DNA of 42,730 nt from a virus. Location: positions 1 to 42,730 of the IMG/VR virus record IMGVR_UViG_3300042888_001512; one strand, given 5' to 3'. A program made the position numbers and the translations under genes. Under the pieces are notes generated by a model, which was given only the letters and a program-made list of their open reading frames with translations, made no database searches and was not told the DNA's origin. Positions 7,393-15,583 of this stretch are shown one piece after another. Position 1 is the first letter of the stretch, and the number at the start of each line of letters is the position of its first letter.

Positions 7393-9147
7393 ATGGGACA
7401 TTTGTTAAACTCAGGTGAAGTCGGAAATATCGGACTAGAACACCTAAAACAAATCAGATCTAAAACAATTTCTAAATGGAACAAATTAGGTTTCTTAGAA
7501 GGTTTAAAAGGTCACGTAAAAGAGAACATCGCTCAATTATATGAAAACCAAGCATCTGCATTGTTGAACGAATCAACAGGAGCAGACTCATCAGGATCTT
7601 TCGAAACTGTGGTTTTCCCAATTGTGAGAAGAGTATTCTCTAAATTATTGGCTAACGATATCGTATCAGTACAAGCGATGAACATGCCAATCGGTAAATT
7701 ATTCTTCTTTGTACCTAAGACATCTGATGGAGCATTTCCATTGAATGGTTCTAACAACGGTGCTAATGGAGCATTACCAGAATGTACAATCTCTGCTTGT
7801 GGTGACACAACTTTGACTACATTCCAAGAAAAATCACTTTATGATTTATATTATAATGATGGTTTATATGATGCATCTAAAGGAAGTTATACTGTATTTT
7901 CAACTACAGGTTATCAAGGTGTAATTCTTAACGCTAACGGTACTAGTACTGTAACTGCATTAACTGCACAACCAAAAGCAAGTGACGGTTCTTTCAGAAA
8001 CGTTAAATTACGTGTTACTGGTTTCACATCCACTAACGCAGGTAGATTAACTGGACCAGATGGTAACGAAATGGATACTGAGGCATTCTTAGCATCTTTA
8101 AAAATTGTTACTACTCCAGCAATCAATGATCAAGACGGTCAAAATATTATCGCAGCAGGTGCTGAGATACCATTTAGATTGGTAACACAGAAATACGGTA
8201 GAGGTATCGTAGATTACGGTCAAGATATCTGTGATACTGACGGAGGTTTATTGGTTGAATTAGATTTAACTCACCCAGCATGTATTAGTTGTTCTTCAGC
8301 TAATTTTGATGGTTACGTTGGAGCTGCATCAGCAACTACGTTCACAGGATTAACAATCTCTTGGAGACAATACCAAACATTAGAATACGCTACAGAAATG
8401 GGTGAGGTTTCTTTTGAATTGGATGAAGTAGTTGTTTCTGTAACTGAGAGAAAATTGAGAGCAACTTGGTCTCCAGAATTAGCACAAGACGTTAGTGCAT
8501 TCCATAACATCGATGCAGAAGCTGAACTTACGGCTCTTTTATCTGAGCAGGTTGCTGCTGAGATCGATAGAGAGATCTTAAGAGACTTAAGAAAAGGTGC
8601 GGCTTGGCAATTGAGATGGGATTACAACGGATGGAAGAGAGCTAACTCTGGTGGTGGTTTCAACGCATACACTCAAAAAGAGTGGAATCAGACGTTGATT
8701 ACTAGAATCAATCAAGTTTCTGCACAAATTCACAAATCAACTTTGAGAGGTGGCGCAAACTTCGTAGTAGTATCTTCTGAGATATCAGCAATTTTTGATG
8801 ACTTAGAATACTTCCACGTATCTAACGCTTCTCCAGAGCAAGATCAGTACAACATGGGTATTGAGAAAATCGGTTCATTAGGTGGAAGATATACTGTATA
8901 TCGTGACCCATATGCACCAGCAAACTCAATCATCATTGGACACAAAGGTAAGTCATTGTTAGATACTGGATACATTTACGCTCCGTATGTACCATTACAA
9001 TTGACTCCAACATTACAAAACCCATTCAACTTCGCACCAACGAAGGGGATTATGACTAGATACGCTAAGAAAATGGTTAATAACCGTTTCTATGGTGTAG
9101 TAACAGTTGACGGTGTTGTAACATTCAATATCAACGAATTGAGATAA
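7393..9147 (+). CDS. gp23: Major capsid protein, gp23-like
   Basis: This HK97-fold protein builds the head shell. The N-terminal region (residues 1-60) looks like the T4 gp23 propeptide, and ALLNE/STGAD at residues 56-65 fits the gp21 cleavage consensus, predicting mature protein from Ser61 (T4 gp23 is cut after residue 65). The segments VFPIVRRVFSKLLANDIVSV and FNFAPTKGIMTRYAKKMVNN are strongly conserved in this family. Length is 584 residues against 521 in T4. Codons look more polished than in neighbouring genes, as expected for the most abundant product. No TATTTATT box precedes it, so it is probably transcribed with the scaffold gene. A strong terminator follows 23 bases after the stop. 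Confidence 0.97.
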   Translation: MGHLLNSGEVGNIGLEHLKQIRSKTISKWNKLGFLEGLKGHVKENIAQLYENQASALLNESTGADSSGSFETVVFPIVRRVFSKLLANDIVSVQAMNMPIGKLFFFVPKTSDGAFPLNGSNNGANGALPECTISACGDTTLTTFQEKSLYDLYYNDGLYDASKGSYTVFSTTGYQGVILNANGTSTVTALTAQPKASDGSFRNVKLRVTGFTSTNAGRLTGPDGNEMDTEAFLASLKIVTTPAINDQDGQNIIAAGAEIPFRLVTQKYGRGIVDYGQDICDTDGGLLVELDLTHPACISCSSANFDGYVGAASATTFTGLTISWRQYQTLEYATEMGEVSFELDEVVVSVTERKLRATWSPELAQDVSAFHNIDAEAELTALLSEQVAAEIDREILRDLRKGAAWQLRWDYNGWKRANSGGGFNAYTQKEWNQTLITRINQVSAQIHKSTLRGGANFVVVSSEISAIFDDLEYFHVSNASPEQDQYNMGIEKIGSLGGRYTVYRDPYAPANSIIIGHKGKSLLDTGYIYAPYVPLQLTPTLQNPFNFAPTKGIMTRYAKKMVNNRFYGVVTVDGVVTFNINELR

Positions 9148-9167
9148 TCAATTAAAATTTGAATAAT

Positions 9168-9196
9168 AAAAAGGGTAGAGTTTTCTACCCTTTTTT
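9168..9196 (+). terminator. Intrinsic terminator after the major capsid gene
   Basis: The stem AAAGGGTAGA / TCTACCCTTT (about 9170-9179 and 9184-9193) has a GTTT loop and is followed by a T run. Because A runs also precede the stem, it could act on both strands. It insulates the capsid gene from the gene at 9231. Confidence 0.92.
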
Positions 9197-9225
9197 GTTT
9201 TATAGAATATTTATTATTATATTTG
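9194..9225 (+). promoter_or_regulatory. Overlapping host-type and late-type promoter
   Basis: TTTG (9194-9197), 20 bases, then TATATTTG (9218-9225) is an exact match to the Bacteroidota housekeeping promoter TTTG-N19-21-TAnnTTTG. The late-type TATTTATT core (9208-9215) lies inside the spacer. The predicted start falls within a few bases of the ATG at 9231, so a host-sigma transcript would be nearly leaderless. Confidence 0.55.
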
Positions 9226-9230
9226 TAACC

Positions 9231-10082
9231 ATGAGAATAAAGAAAAAATATGTATTACTTGAATCGTTGTTAATTGACGTAAGTAGTGAATTTAGTGATA
9301 ATGAAAAAAGAATACTAAAATTAATACACAAAAAATATAATAAAGAAAGAGAAAATTATAATTATAGTCTCTACGATGTTGCTGCATGGTTAATAGAAGA
9401 CTTTGATTTATCATATGAAGATGCGTTTGAACTATCTAAATCTTATTTTTGGGAGGGTCGTAGATTGTTTAGTGAATATGAACCATTAAGAAAAAAATGG
9501 CCAATCGCTGAGATATTTTTCAATAAACTAGGTGAATTTAGTGGTGAATTTGCCAAATCATTTCCTAATGATATATATGGTACTTTAGAAGTTAAAATAA
9601 AAGATGACGAAGGGTTTAATGATGTGAGAGATGTTAGAATATGGGGTGGGTTTAACTCACTATCATTCTATTTAAATTTTCCATTTTATAGAATATATGA
9701 CGGTTTTAGAAGTACCTATATTGGTGGTGAAAGTTCTGATGCAAGACTTATAAGAGTAGATATTGATTTTAAACTATTAGGTGATGATGGTAATACTATC
9801 GACGCACCTCGATGGAGAACTGAAGAATATGAAAGTGGTAGTATTAATTTAAATGAATTCTTAGTTTCTGTAAATTATAGGATTGGTTCGGGTAGTAGTC
9901 TAGAATCTAAAAATTTAATGGAGTTTAAAGTTCCGTTCCCAAAACCTCTAACTAAACAGTCAGTTATGGATATATTTAAAAAATTAACAGAGGACGTAAT
10001 ACAAAAAATTCAAACCACTACTTTTGAACTACCCGCAGGTACTGAACCAATAGTTGTTAGTGCAGGTAGTCAACTTGATTAA
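9231..10082 (+). CDS. Unknown protein downstream of the capsid gene
   Basis: I do not recognise this 283-residue protein. The N-terminal 95 residues are charged and helical, including a DVAAWLIEDFDLSYEDAFEL segment. The rest looks rich in beta strands with aromatic residues and could be a structural or decoration domain. A longer TTG-started frame from 9159 would run through the capsid terminator and its promoter, so I chose the ATG at 9231, directly after TATATTTG and TATTTATT elements. Its 3' end overlaps the convergent gene at 10057-11469 by 26 bases. A virion role is suggested only by the late-type box and position. Confidence 0.78.
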   Translation: MRIKKKYVLLESLLIDVSSEFSDNEKRILKLIHKKYNKERENYNYSLYDVAAWLIEDFDLSYEDAFELSKSYFWEGRRLFSEYEPLRKKWPIAEIFFNKLGEFSGEFAKSFPNDIYGTLEVKIKDDEGFNDVRDVRIWGGFNSLSFYLNFPFYRIYDGFRSTYIGGESSDARLIRVDIDFKLLGDDGNTIDAPRWRTEEYESGSINLNEFLVSVNYRIGSGSSLESKNLMEFKVPFPKPLTKQSVMDIFKKLTEDVIQKIQTTTFELPAGTEPIVVSAGSQLD

Positions 10083-11469
10083 CTATATTAAATTTCATAG
10101 TATTAGTATATGTTTTAACTAATAGATTGGAGGTTAATTTAATATCTATATAATATTCATTCGGTATCATCCAAGAGGTGTCTAATACGAAGTAATTCTT
10201 AAGGTAAGTCCTATTAACATCCATCCAATCAATTACATTGACTTCGGTGTTACCTTCTCTAATCCACACTCTATATTGTAAACCATCAATAACAGAAGTT
10301 TGGTTTATGGTATATGGTTCCCTTACATTAACAAATACTTTTCTATAATCACCTCTTTTGATTTTCTCATCTCTTCTGATACCTGATAAATTAATACCAT
10401 ATTCTATCGGTAAGGATTCATCATCACCAAAACGATAATACTCACTATCATCTTTAATTTCAAATTGTAATGTTACGTTTGGACGATTAATACCACCCAC
10501 TGCGATACCTGACCATGTATCTGTGAATATAGTACAATCAGATGTGGTGATAGGTACAAATAATTCAATATAATACACACCTTTTGTTTGTCTTACAACA
10601 TTATTTTGGGTGTAAGAAGAAAATATTGCCCCACTACCATTTTTTACTACTACTGTTGGTTTGACATCTAAGTTTGTTGGTTCCCCACCTAAATTAGTGT
10701 AGAAGTATAATCTATTTAATTTACCTCTATAAAAATTCTTTCTATCATCTCTAATTGGGTTATCATAAACAGTTTCTACAAATGGTTCATAATAAGTTTG
10801 AGTGTGTCTAGTAAAGAAACCTACATATCTCGCAGGTACTACCTCCATCATTTCTAAAGACTCTTCAAAGGCAATCCCATAACCGTTATTTGTAGTACCT
10901 GTACCACCAGTTATTAAAAGATTAACTTCATCGGTAATATCCATCTCAATATTTTCACTACCCTGATCAAAGTGTTGGTATGTCACAGTTATTGCAGATG
11001 GTGAACCTGAATAAACACCAGGTTGTGACCATTGTGTTGATCCGCTAGAATATAACCAGTTACTTGCAGATTCTACAAATGTTATATTATCATATGGTTG
11101 TATACCTTCATATTGTTGATAATCGTAACCACAACCCTCATCCCAAAACTCATTTATTCTAAAAAGGATTAAGTTAAATGAAGATGTCCTTACTTTATTT
11201 TCTAATACTCTTTGTGCCTGTAAATCCCTATCGAAAAAAGAACTATTTGTCATTCTTAACGTGTGGGTTACGTTAGATAAATCACCTAACTCACCATTAT
11301 TATATTTTGTCTTTAGATCAGAAACATCAAAATAAAATAAATGTCTCGTAAAGTCTAGTTGGGTGTCTTTACCACCATAATACAATTCAGCAATAGGATT
11401 TTTACCCGTATTTACTAATGTATTGTAAATAATTGTATTATCTTTATCGATGTAAGTTCTATATAGCAT
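10057..11469 (-). CDS. Probable virion structural protein
   Basis: This 470-residue protein is not recognised by family. It is rich in Tyr, Asn, Thr and Gly with many predicted short beta strands, no catalytic motifs and no membrane segment, a composition typical of tail, fibre or baseplate appendage proteins. Segments such as HLFYFDVSDLKTKY and HTLRMTNSSFF suggest a jelly-roll-like N-terminal domain, and the C-terminal half has repeated strand-rich Ig-like character (by eye). It is the last gene of the minus-strand tail operon and has its own TATTTATT box 12 bases before the ATG. Its 3' end overlaps the convergent gene by 26 bases. A virion role is likely; the exact part is not known. Confidence 0.8.
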   Translation of the reverse strand: MLYRTYIDKDNTIIYNTLVNTGKNPIAELYYGGKDTQLDFTRHLFYFDVSDLKTKYNNGELGDLSNVTHTLRMTNSSFFDRDLQAQRVLENKVRTSSFNLILFRINEFWDEGCGYDYQQYEGIQPYDNITFVESASNWLYSSGSTQWSQPGVYSGSPSAITVTYQHFDQGSENIEMDITDEVNLLITGGTGTTNNGYGIAFEESLEMMEVVPARYVGFFTRHTQTYYEPFVETVYDNPIRDDRKNFYRGKLNRLYFYTNLGGEPTNLDVKPTVVVKNGSGAIFSSYTQNNVVRQTKGVYYIELFVPITTSDCTIFTDTWSGIAVGGINRPNVTLQFEIKDDSEYYRFGDDESLPIEYGINLSGIRRDEKIKRGDYRKVFVNVREPYTINQTSVIDGLQYRVWIREGNTEVNVIDWMDVNRTYLKNYFVLDTSWMIPNEYYIDIKLTSNLLVKTYTNTMKFNIVNQVDYLH

Positions 11470-11476
11470 TTTTGTT

Positions 11477-11491
11477 TTTTAAATAAATATC
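11477..11491 (-). promoter_or_regulatory. Candidate late promoter upstream of the structural gene at 10057-11469
   Basis: Read on the minus strand the 22-base intergenic gap contains GATATTTATTTAAAA, with the TATTTATT core at 11489-11482, 12 bases before the ATG. It occupies nearly the whole gap after the baseplate gene. Confidence 0.5.
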
Positions 11492-12796
11492 TTAATTACT
11501 ATTAATATTCTTATTTAGTATTTTATTTAAATCAAATCTTAAAACGTCTGTAGTAACTGTACTAGGATCAGCACTTAACCCGTGATATGGGTGTACGTGA
11601 AGTTGTACATATTTTTTAACCAACTCTAAAAATTCCATTAAAACATCACCATATACTAATGGGTGTGCCTCATTATTTATTTTTTGTTGTTCATCATCAG
11701 TAATCAATTCTTTAGGGTTAGCCAACTCAAAAGTATGTTCACCATCATGACTTATAAAATTAATTTTATTTGCAACAATATTAATTACACTACTTTTTTC
11801 ACTTTTATTTTTTACTACTTTTAACTCTTTAATTTTTTTCTTAACTTCAACAGGTATTGCATCAAACATTGCGATACCATCATTACCTTTATAAATTTTT
11901 ATTAAGTCAAATGCCTTTGATTTGATTTTCCATTTAGATCCTTTATTTACATCAATAAATACTTTTGCAGCAGATAAGGCTTGATCCCTAGATGTTGATC
12001 CAATAAAACTATCTTCATTCTCAAAAGAAGTTTTTAAATTACCTGTATTTGCGTCAGTTACTGTTATAAATAATTCTGTTCTATTAATATCATTTTGACT
12101 ATATCTATTTTGTGGTAAATCACCTGATAATATAATGTTAGAATTGGTTATTGTATTCATAGTGACAGTTATTAGTGTGTCAGGAGAAGGTGTTACATAA
12201 GTAATAACTTCTTTTTCTTCCACTTCTCTTTTTAACTTTTCACCACCATACTTTAATTGTACATATCCTAAATTTTTATTATTAAATTTGTTTGGTTGAC
12301 CTTCTATAGTTTTACCAACTCTTAACCACATTTGGTTATCTTTCTGTATAATATCAGTATTAAATCTACCCTGTAAAATTATGTCTTCTTCATTACCATA
12401 TGCACCAATATCTAAATTAGGATCTTTTAATTTAGTATATCCATCAGGTAAAATAGACATTGCTGAATTATAATTCTCACCCTCAAGTTTAGTTGGTTGG
12501 GTAATTAATGGACCAATCCAAAAACGTTTATTTTTAAATGATGCGGTAGGAGATGAATCGTTGTGTTCATATTGAAAAACAAACACACACTCACCAACTT
12601 TAGGTAAGGTAACTAAATATTTTGGTAATAGTGGTACACATTTTATCAATGATGAATCACTCTCTGTGTCATCTACACCTGTTATCCTAACTTCTATTCT
12701 CCCAGATTTAGTGGTATCAACTACGGATACAACCTCACCTACCCTTATGATAGGTATTACGTTAGTATTAGTACTATCCTTATAATAATTATTCAT
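11492..12796 (-). CDS. Baseplate spike or hub protein with gp5/gpV-like OB fold
   Basis: The likely role is the central baseplate spike or an assembly protein at the tail tip. The N-terminal 110 residues (GEVVSVVDTTKSGRIEVRI, then PKVGECVFVFQYEHN and NKRFWIGPL) fit the OB-fold domain of T4 gp5 and gpV-type spike proteins. The C-terminal part contains INFISHDGEHTFELANP and a histidine cluster LHVHPYHG (about residues 397-404), similar to the HxH motif of gpV/gp5-type proteins. Between them lies a charged region of about 200 residues with no recognisable lysozyme domain, unlike T4 gp5. It overlaps the 63-residue upstream gene by one base (TAATG). The fold call is from motif resemblance; hub versus accessory spike is not resolved. 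Confidence 0.72.
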   Translation of the reverse strand: MNNYYKDSTNTNVIPIIRVGEVVSVVDTTKSGRIEVRITGVDDTESDSSLIKCVPLLPKYLVTLPKVGECVFVFQYEHNDSSPTASFKNKRFWIGPLITQPTKLEGENYNSAMSILPDGYTKLKDPNLDIGAYGNEEDIILQGRFNTDIIQKDNQMWLRVGKTIEGQPNKFNNKNLGYVQLKYGGEKLKREVEEKEVITYVTPSPDTLITVTMNTITNSNIILSGDLPQNRYSQNDINRTELFITVTDANTGNLKTSFENEDSFIGSTSRDQALSAAKVFIDVNKGSKWKIKSKAFDLIKIYKGNDGIAMFDAIPVEVKKKIKELKVVKNKSEKSSVINIVANKINFISHDGEHTFELANPKELITDDEQQKINNEAHPLVYGDVLMEFLELVKKYVQLHVHPYHGLSADPSTVTTDVLRFDLNKILNKNINSN

Positions 12797-12987
12797 TAAT
12801 CTTCTCCTTTATATCTTTTTACTAAAACTTTATTACCATAATAATAATCCTTTTCAACCTCTTCTAATTTTTCAGATAATTTTAATATCCTATCTCTTAA
12901 AGAAATTTGTTCATGTAATAAACTTTCTAAATTCATCTTAATAGATGAATTGCCCAAATTTTCCCAATCTATTATTTTTTTCTCCAT
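12796..12987 (-). CDS. Small helical protein in the tail operon
   Basis: This 63-residue protein is mostly one predicted amphipathic or coiled-coil helix (residues 17-50, SLLHEQISLRDRILKLSEKL) with a basic C-terminus. I do not recognise a family. It lies 3 bases after the upstream gene and its stop overlaps the ATG of the spike-like gene, so translation is probably coupled. A small chaperone or structural peptide of the baseplate is possible from position alone. Confidence 0.72.
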   Translation of the reverse strand: MEKKIIDWENLGNSSIKMNLESLLHEQISLRDRILKLSEKLEEVEKDYYYGNKVLVKRYKGED

Positions 12988-12990
12988 AAT

Positions 12991-13437
12991 TTACTGTGCA
13001 ACACCTTCTACTTTTACTGCTTGGGTAGTAGCCCCCTGTACAACTATTGGTCCACCAGCGTTACCACCAGTCGCAGTTATTGGTACTCCAGGTGGGAATG
13101 CTGCCTCAACCTTCATTTTAGTTTTAATGGCATTAATTATTTCTTCAATTCTTATTACCTCCATCATTAAATCTTTATTTTCCGCACCACTGGGTAACGG
13201 ACCAATGTCAATACCAATCTCTTTTTTCCTTTCGATTATCTTTGATGCAACGTCAATTGCACTCAAACCTTCCCTAAATTGTACCCCTATTAAAATTTCT
13301 TCTTTATTAAGAGGAGTTAATTTTTTTTGTACTTTAAATGCCCTTTTTAAGATTGCAGCAATTGCGACTAAAGTACCTGCGATACCTGCTGCCTTCGCTA
13401 ATTCGTTGTTACTACCACCACATGATTCTGTTGCCAT
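12991..13437 (-). CDS. Unknown tail-operon protein with a hydrophobic N-terminal segment
   Basis: This 148-residue protein has a short Cys/Gly/Ser-rich start, then a hydrophobic stretch AKAAGIAGTLVAIAAILK (about residues 14-31) that could be a membrane or buried helix. A helical middle follows, then a Gly/Pro/Ala-rich, low-complexity C-terminus (about residues 110-148). It lies between two virion-type genes and shares their compact spacing (11 and 3 bases). No family is recognised. A small virion protein or tail-tip component is possible; the hydrophobic segment also allows a membrane role during infection. Confidence 0.72.
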   Translation of the reverse strand: MATESCGGSNNELAKAAGIAGTLVAIAAILKRAFKVQKKLTPLNKEEILIGVQFREGLSAIDVASKIIERKKEIGIDIGPLPSGAENKDLMMEVIRIEEIINAIKTKMKVEAAFPPGVPITATGGNAGGPIVVQGATTQAVKVEGVAQ

Positions 13438-13448
13438 AATATAAAATT

Positions 13449-15158
13449 TTAATCACAAAATCTACCTTTTTTATTAAAGGATAAATTAGTATTATTTAAA
13501 GAATTTAAATTTATTTTATCAGTAAACCCACGAGCCAAATCTACTAAATCCTCACTTTTACCAAATAACTCATTTACTTTTTCTAAATTTTCATTAACAA
13601 AACCAGGAAGTAAACTTAATTTAGATTTAAAATAATATATACTTTTTTCTTTTATTTTTTTTGTCACAACACAAAGTATTAAATTCTTAAGTGCTTTAAT
13701 AACCATAGGTAATAAAAAGTCATAAATTAATTTTCTCAAAATTTCCGCAATTATACAACGTATAATACATTCATATTCTTTCAAAATCTTTTTTACTGAT
13801 ATTTCTTTAACTGGTGCTGAATTTACTAAAAAATAAAATAAATTTAACATCATTAAATTTTTAGGTGTTAAGACTATTTTGGTTAATGCTATCTGTAAAG
13901 CACTTATAAAATTGGCTAAGAATTCTGCTGACGCAGAATTTTTATCAAGATTTTTAACCCCATCCGTAGACTCACTTATTAACTTATCTAAAGATCTAGT
14001 GTAAGTATTAATTTTTTCTTGTAACGTAGATGCGGCATTTAGTTCATCACTTATAGATTTTACTGTCTCATATGATATTGAACTAGTTTGTTTACCGCAA
14101 CATTTAGTATATTGTTTTACACCTAATTTTTTTTGACTAGCGATTTTTTTTATGTTAGATATTTGTTTACTATCAAATTCATAAAAACTATCATCTAAAC
14201 TAATTTCGGGGTTGTCAATACCGTTATCGATATAATCACTAATTGCTTGTTCAGTTTCTACTGTCCATAATAAACATTCATCAGGTAAGTCTATTTTATT
14301 TGTCAAAGTACCATATATTAAATTAACTATATCTGGTACTACTTTATCTACATTAAATAAAGGATTTTGACTATTAAAATAATCGTTTAAGAAAGTTATA
14401 AGTGTTTTAGTTTGATATGTTTGATTTATTAATCTTACATTAAATACTCTAGGTCTTGGTTCAATGTTTTGGTATTCTACGGTTCCATCTGATTCAATAA
14501 ATGCCGATGGGGAGTTTTCAAAGTATCTAACCTCAACAATTTGTTTACCATTTACAGGATCAGTCCATATCAATGGATTCCCATTTTCCTGAATTACTTT
14601 CCATAAAAATGCGTTTAAATCATTAGTTTCGTCACCATCATAAAATAATTGTCCGACTTCACTATTTGGATCAACCGCAAATAAACAAGTTAAGTCTAAT
14701 TTATTTAGTTCGATATTCATCCCAACACCAGGTGTACCTGAATTAGGTAGTGGTGTTCCGTTTGCGTCATATATTATAGTAGTTGGGTCAGTAACGAACA
14801 ACCATCCAGGTATTTTAGGATCAATTTTACACGCAAAACAACTTTTTATAGAGTTTATTAAATTTACTGATAAGTTTTCTGAAAGAGGAGTTAATTGTTC
14901 AACTAACCAACCGATTAGTTGCATCCTCATTTCATCAAAATTAATTCCCATTACCAACGCTAAAATATCATTTAAAAAATCGATAACCTTTTGACTGGGA
15001 TTTAAATCCGACAAATCAGGTATTACATTAGGTAAAGATAAATCGGGTAAATTATTACAAGTAGTTTTATTTAAAGATATTAACTCTAATATTTGTCTTT
15101 TAATATCAGCGATAATATCTTTAGGTTCACATACAACGTTTTTAAATTTTTCACTCAT
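13449..15158 (-). CDS. Large probable baseplate or tail protein, family not recognised
   Basis: The protein has 569 residues. The N-terminal 120 residues are helical with paired cysteines (SCFACK). A beta-rich middle (about residues 120-300) contains DPNSEVGQLFYDGDETND. The C-terminal third is strongly helical with hydrophobic stretches (LRKLIYDFLLPMVIKALKNL, about residues 485-505). Cysteine pairs (KCCGK) stand out in a phage with few cysteines. It lies second in a minus-strand set headed by a TATTTATA box and followed by spike-like genes, so a baseplate or tail-completion role is plausible. No enzymatic motif was seen. Confidence 0.78.
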   Translation of the reverse strand: MSEKFKNVVCEPKDIIADIKRQILELISLNKTTCNNLPDLSLPNVIPDLSDLNPSQKVIDFLNDILALVMGINFDEMRMQLIGWLVEQLTPLSENLSVNLINSIKSCFACKIDPKIPGWLFVTDPTTIIYDANGTPLPNSGTPGVGMNIELNKLDLTCLFAVDPNSEVGQLFYDGDETNDLNAFLWKVIQENGNPLIWTDPVNGKQIVEVRYFENSPSAFIESDGTVEYQNIEPRPRVFNVRLINQTYQTKTLITFLNDYFNSQNPLFNVDKVVPDIVNLIYGTLTNKIDLPDECLLWTVETEQAISDYIDNGIDNPEISLDDSFYEFDSKQISNIKKIASQKKLGVKQYTKCCGKQTSSISYETVKSISDELNAASTLQEKINTYTRSLDKLISESTDGVKNLDKNSASAEFLANFISALQIALTKIVLTPKNLMMLNLFYFLVNSAPVKEISVKKILKEYECIIRCIIAEILRKLIYDFLLPMVIKALKNLILCVVTKKIKEKSIYYFKSKLSLLPGFVNENLEKVNELFGKSEDLVDLARGFTDKINLNSLNNTNLSFNKKGRFCD

Positions 15159-15164
15159 AATATG

Positions 15165-15545
15165 TTAATCTATATCGTACTCAGTATTTTTATTGTTTGC
15201 TTTTTCTTTGAACAACTCTCTAAGTAAATTTTTATCATCCTCAGTAATACTAGAACCATTTGACTGATCACCTTCTTCGGATTTAGTTCCTATGATTTGA
15301 GATTGTAATTTCGCTAATGCAATTTTTTTATCGATAGTAGTTTCAATAATCTTTAATGTTTCATTATTAACCTTACCTATCTGATACTCATCATTTATGT
15401 CTTGTATCTCAACGCGTATCTTTCTTTCAGTCAACTCTCTTCTCGCATTGTTCATAACATTACTACAATCGTTATAAATTTCCTGCATCAGTTCCTGAAG
15501 ACTGTTTTTATCTATATTTATTTTAGTTTTTTTTGGTCTAGACAT
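15165..15545 (-). CDS. Small charged helical protein heading the tail operon
   Basis: This 126-residue protein begins with a basic, Lys-rich segment (SRPKKTKINIDKN), is helical throughout and ends in an acidic tail. Length and character would allow a small DNA-binding or adaptor protein (for example a small terminase-like subunit), but I see no helix-turn-helix clear enough to claim that. A TATTTATA box lies 15 bases upstream of its ATG, and the large tail gene follows 6 bases after its stop, so it appears to be the first gene of the late tail transcript. Confidence 0.72.
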   Translation of the reverse strand: MSRPKKTKINIDKNSLQELMQEIYNDCSNVMNNARRELTERKIRVEIQDINDEYQIGKVNNETLKIIETTIDKKIALAKLQSQIIGTKSEEGDQSNGSSITEDDKNLLRELFKEKANNKNTEYDID

Positions 15546-15555
15546 ATCAATGGTT

Positions 15556-15570
15556 TTTACTATAAATATC
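15556..15570 (-). promoter_or_regulatory. Candidate late promoter of the tail operon
   Basis: On the minus strand GATATTTATAGTAAAAACC holds TATTTATA (15568-15561), ending 15 bases before the ATG at 15545. It lies in the gap between the sigma-factor gene and the tail genes, where a switch from early or middle to late expression would be expected. Confidence 0.55.
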
Positions 15571-15583
15571 TAATTTTAAAAAT

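Noticed and set aside
9159-9230. TTG-started extension of the gene at 9231
   Set aside because: It would translate through the capsid terminator and the promoter elements; the ATG at 9231 fits the signals.
12950-13444. A 164-codon + strand frame in the tail operon
   Set aside because: It lies opposite the collinear minus-strand gene at 12991-13437, which has a sound start and operon spacing; the + frame has odd composition and no leader.
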